From assembly GCA_030040115.1 (NCBI GenBank), contig JASHUH010000438.1, positions 1-16,301 on the forward strand: a DNA stretch of 16,301 bases, given 5' to 3'. Positions within the stretch are counted from its first letter, which is position 1; every line of letters begins with the position of its first letter. The translations under genes and the position numbers were made by a program. The notes beneath the pieces were generated by a model that saw only the letters and a program-made list of their open reading frames with translations, made no database searches and was not told the origin of the DNA. Shown piece after piece: positions 15,365 to 16,301 of the stretch. Source of the DNA: Acidobacteriaceae bacterium (GTDB lineage: Bacteria > Acidobacteriota > Terriglobia > Terriglobales > Acidobacteriaceae).

Positions 15365-16301
15365 TCACCCGCCCTGCGCCCAGTTGGCGTCATTGGAGGT
15401 TTCGCTGCCGGGCCGATGCAGGCCGGCCGCGGGGCGGCGCCTGGCTGCCTTCAGCGCGATCCGCTTCTTGCGCCCCTGCGGTTCCTTGCCGGTTTTCGCC
15501 GCGGACGACGCCGTGGAGGGGCTGGCGCCGGTTGAATCAGCTTCCGGCGCCCCGGCTTGCGGTTTGGCTCCCGAGGGGTCGGCTTCGGACGACTGTTTGC
15601 CCGAGGACATTTCCAGAATGACCTGGCGGTCATAGCGCAGGTCGACGGCGGCCAGATGAGGATATTGCTGGCGCCACTCAGCGATGTAGGCGATATAACG
15701 CTGATAGCGCTGGAGGAAGTGGTCCTCGCCGAAATGTGCCAGAATGTCAGTACCCTGTGCGGGCATGAGCACACGCGCATCTTCAGGGTCGGTCAGGTCG
15801 ATCTCCGAGATCTGATCGGAAAAATGCTGGCCGGTGGAATCGAGTTCGGACATGAAGCGCAGGTACACCGCCATACGCGCTTTGCGCGCGGCAGGGGGGT
15901 CGCCGGGATCGATGCCGGTGAGCACAGGGAACGAATAATGATGCACAGCCATGGCCGCGGCGGGCATGGTGAGCAGGACGCCGTCGGCGTCGACCAGGCC
16001 GATGCGGTTGCCCTGGCGGGTGAAGGCTACCGGCCGGCGCTCGATGACGGAAACGCGAAGCCGATCGGGAAACAGGCGCATCACCGTGGCGTGCTCGATC
16101 CAGGGAATCTGCTCCAGTTGTTTGCGGCGCTGGTTCAAGGGAACGAAGAAGATGTTGCGTCCGATGTCTTCGCCGAAGACGGGCAGGATCTGGCCGCGGG
16201 TGACCTCGGTGAGCCCGGCGGCTTGGATATCTTCGGTTCCAGCGATGCGGAAGCGAGCGTCCCGCTCCAGATAGGTTTTCAGAGCGAAGGCGGCGAGAGT
16301 A
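15365..16301 (-). CDS. ftsQ: Cell division protein FtsQ (DivIB), 5' end outside window
   Basis: FtsQ is a bitopic membrane protein that links the early division ring to FtsL, FtsB and the septal synthases. The frame is open to the right edge; 311 residues are visible, without the cytoplasmic part and membrane helix. The POTRA domain is recognisable from FRIAGTEDIQAAGL (visible residues 17-30) through VTRGQILPVFGEDIGRNIFFVP to the family signature IPWIEHATVMRLFPDRLRVSVIERRPVAF. The FtsQ domain ends near VDLRYDRQVILEM. The last 80 residues are low complexity, rich in Ser, Ala, Pro and Gly, with a basic cluster (GRKKRIALKAARRRP), longer than the tail in E. coli. It is the first visible gene of the ftsQ-ftsA-ftsZ run, four bases from ftsA. 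Confidence 0.93.
   Translation of the reverse strand, partial: TLAAFALKTYLERDARFRIAGTEDIQAAGLTEVTRGQILPVFGEDIGRNIFFVPLNQRRKQLEQIPWIEHATVMRLFPDRLRVSVIERRPVAFTRQGNRIGLVDADGVLLTMPAAAMAVHHYSFPVLTGIDPGDPPAARKARMAVYLRFMSELDSTGQHFSDQISEIDLTDPEDARVLMPAQGTDILAHFGEDHFLQRYQRYIAYIAEWRQQYPHLAAVDLRYDRQVILEMSSGKQSSEADPSGAKPQAGAPEADSTGASPSTASSAAKTGKEPQGRKKRIALKAARRRPAAGLHRPGSETSNDANWAQGG

Noticed and set aside
14230..15621. Long open frame of 463 codons on the plus strand over ftsA
   Set aside because: Antisense shadow of ftsA and ftsQ in GC-rich DNA. The product is Gly/Ala/Asp/His-rich with no domain, while the minus strand encodes a clear FtsA.
1..16301. CRISPR arrays, insertion sequences, tRNA or rRNA genes
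   Set aside because: No spaced direct repeats of suitable length, no transposase-like frame with terminal inverted repeats, and no tRNA or rRNA signature seen on either strand by eye.

Overview
The window is a GC-rich, gene-dense stretch of a bacterial chromosome that most resembles the phylum Acidobacteriota (Terriglobia-like). This assignment is an inference from gene content and style: a kumamolisin-like S53 protease without a propeptide, a dihaem reaction-centre-type cytochrome c, a secreted M28 peptidase, a proline-rich secreted protein with DPxRPxLxR repeats, and a ftsQ-ftsA-ftsZ tail with a long FtsZ linker. No mobile element, CRISPR array, rRNA or tRNA was found.

Left part (1-4677, all minus strand). 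The 5' portion of a cytochrome c haem chaperone gene (ccmE) runs off the left edge. It carries Cys in place of the usual haem-binding His. A 509-base non-coding stretch follows, with a good ccmE promoter and a second near-consensus promoter reading the same way. Next come a secreted GCPII-like M28 zinc peptidase and a 498-residue secreted repeat protein of unknown function.

Centre (4713-9427). A plus-strand group encodes a PrxQ/Bcp peroxiredoxin, an alkyladenine-type DNA glycosylase and the dihaem cytochrome c. It converges on aroB (minus). An S53 peptidase (plus) follows behind its own candidate promoter.

Right part (9555-16301, all minus strand). A DedA-rhodanese fusion, a secreted penicillin-binding transpeptidase with a His/Arg/Ser/Thr/Ala-rich linker, then ftsZ, ftsA and ftsQ (5' end missing), the division end of a dcw cluster. 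ftsQ and ftsA are four bases apart. ftsA and ftsZ are separated by 157 bases holding a seven-base tandem repeat array and an inverted copy of it, an unusual leader for ftsZ. A 24-base perfect palindrome downstream of the transpeptidase gene is the clearest terminator.

How the genes relate: FtsQ, FtsA and FtsZ build the division ring and the neighbouring transpeptidase acts on peptidoglycan. CcmE and the dihaem cytochrome are maker and possible client of c-type haem. The peroxiredoxin and glycosylase fit oxidative and alkylation damage defence. I see no obvious new multi-gene system. The most interesting items are the ftsZ leader repeats, the Cys-type CcmE, the repeat protein, and the fused or trimmed domain architectures.
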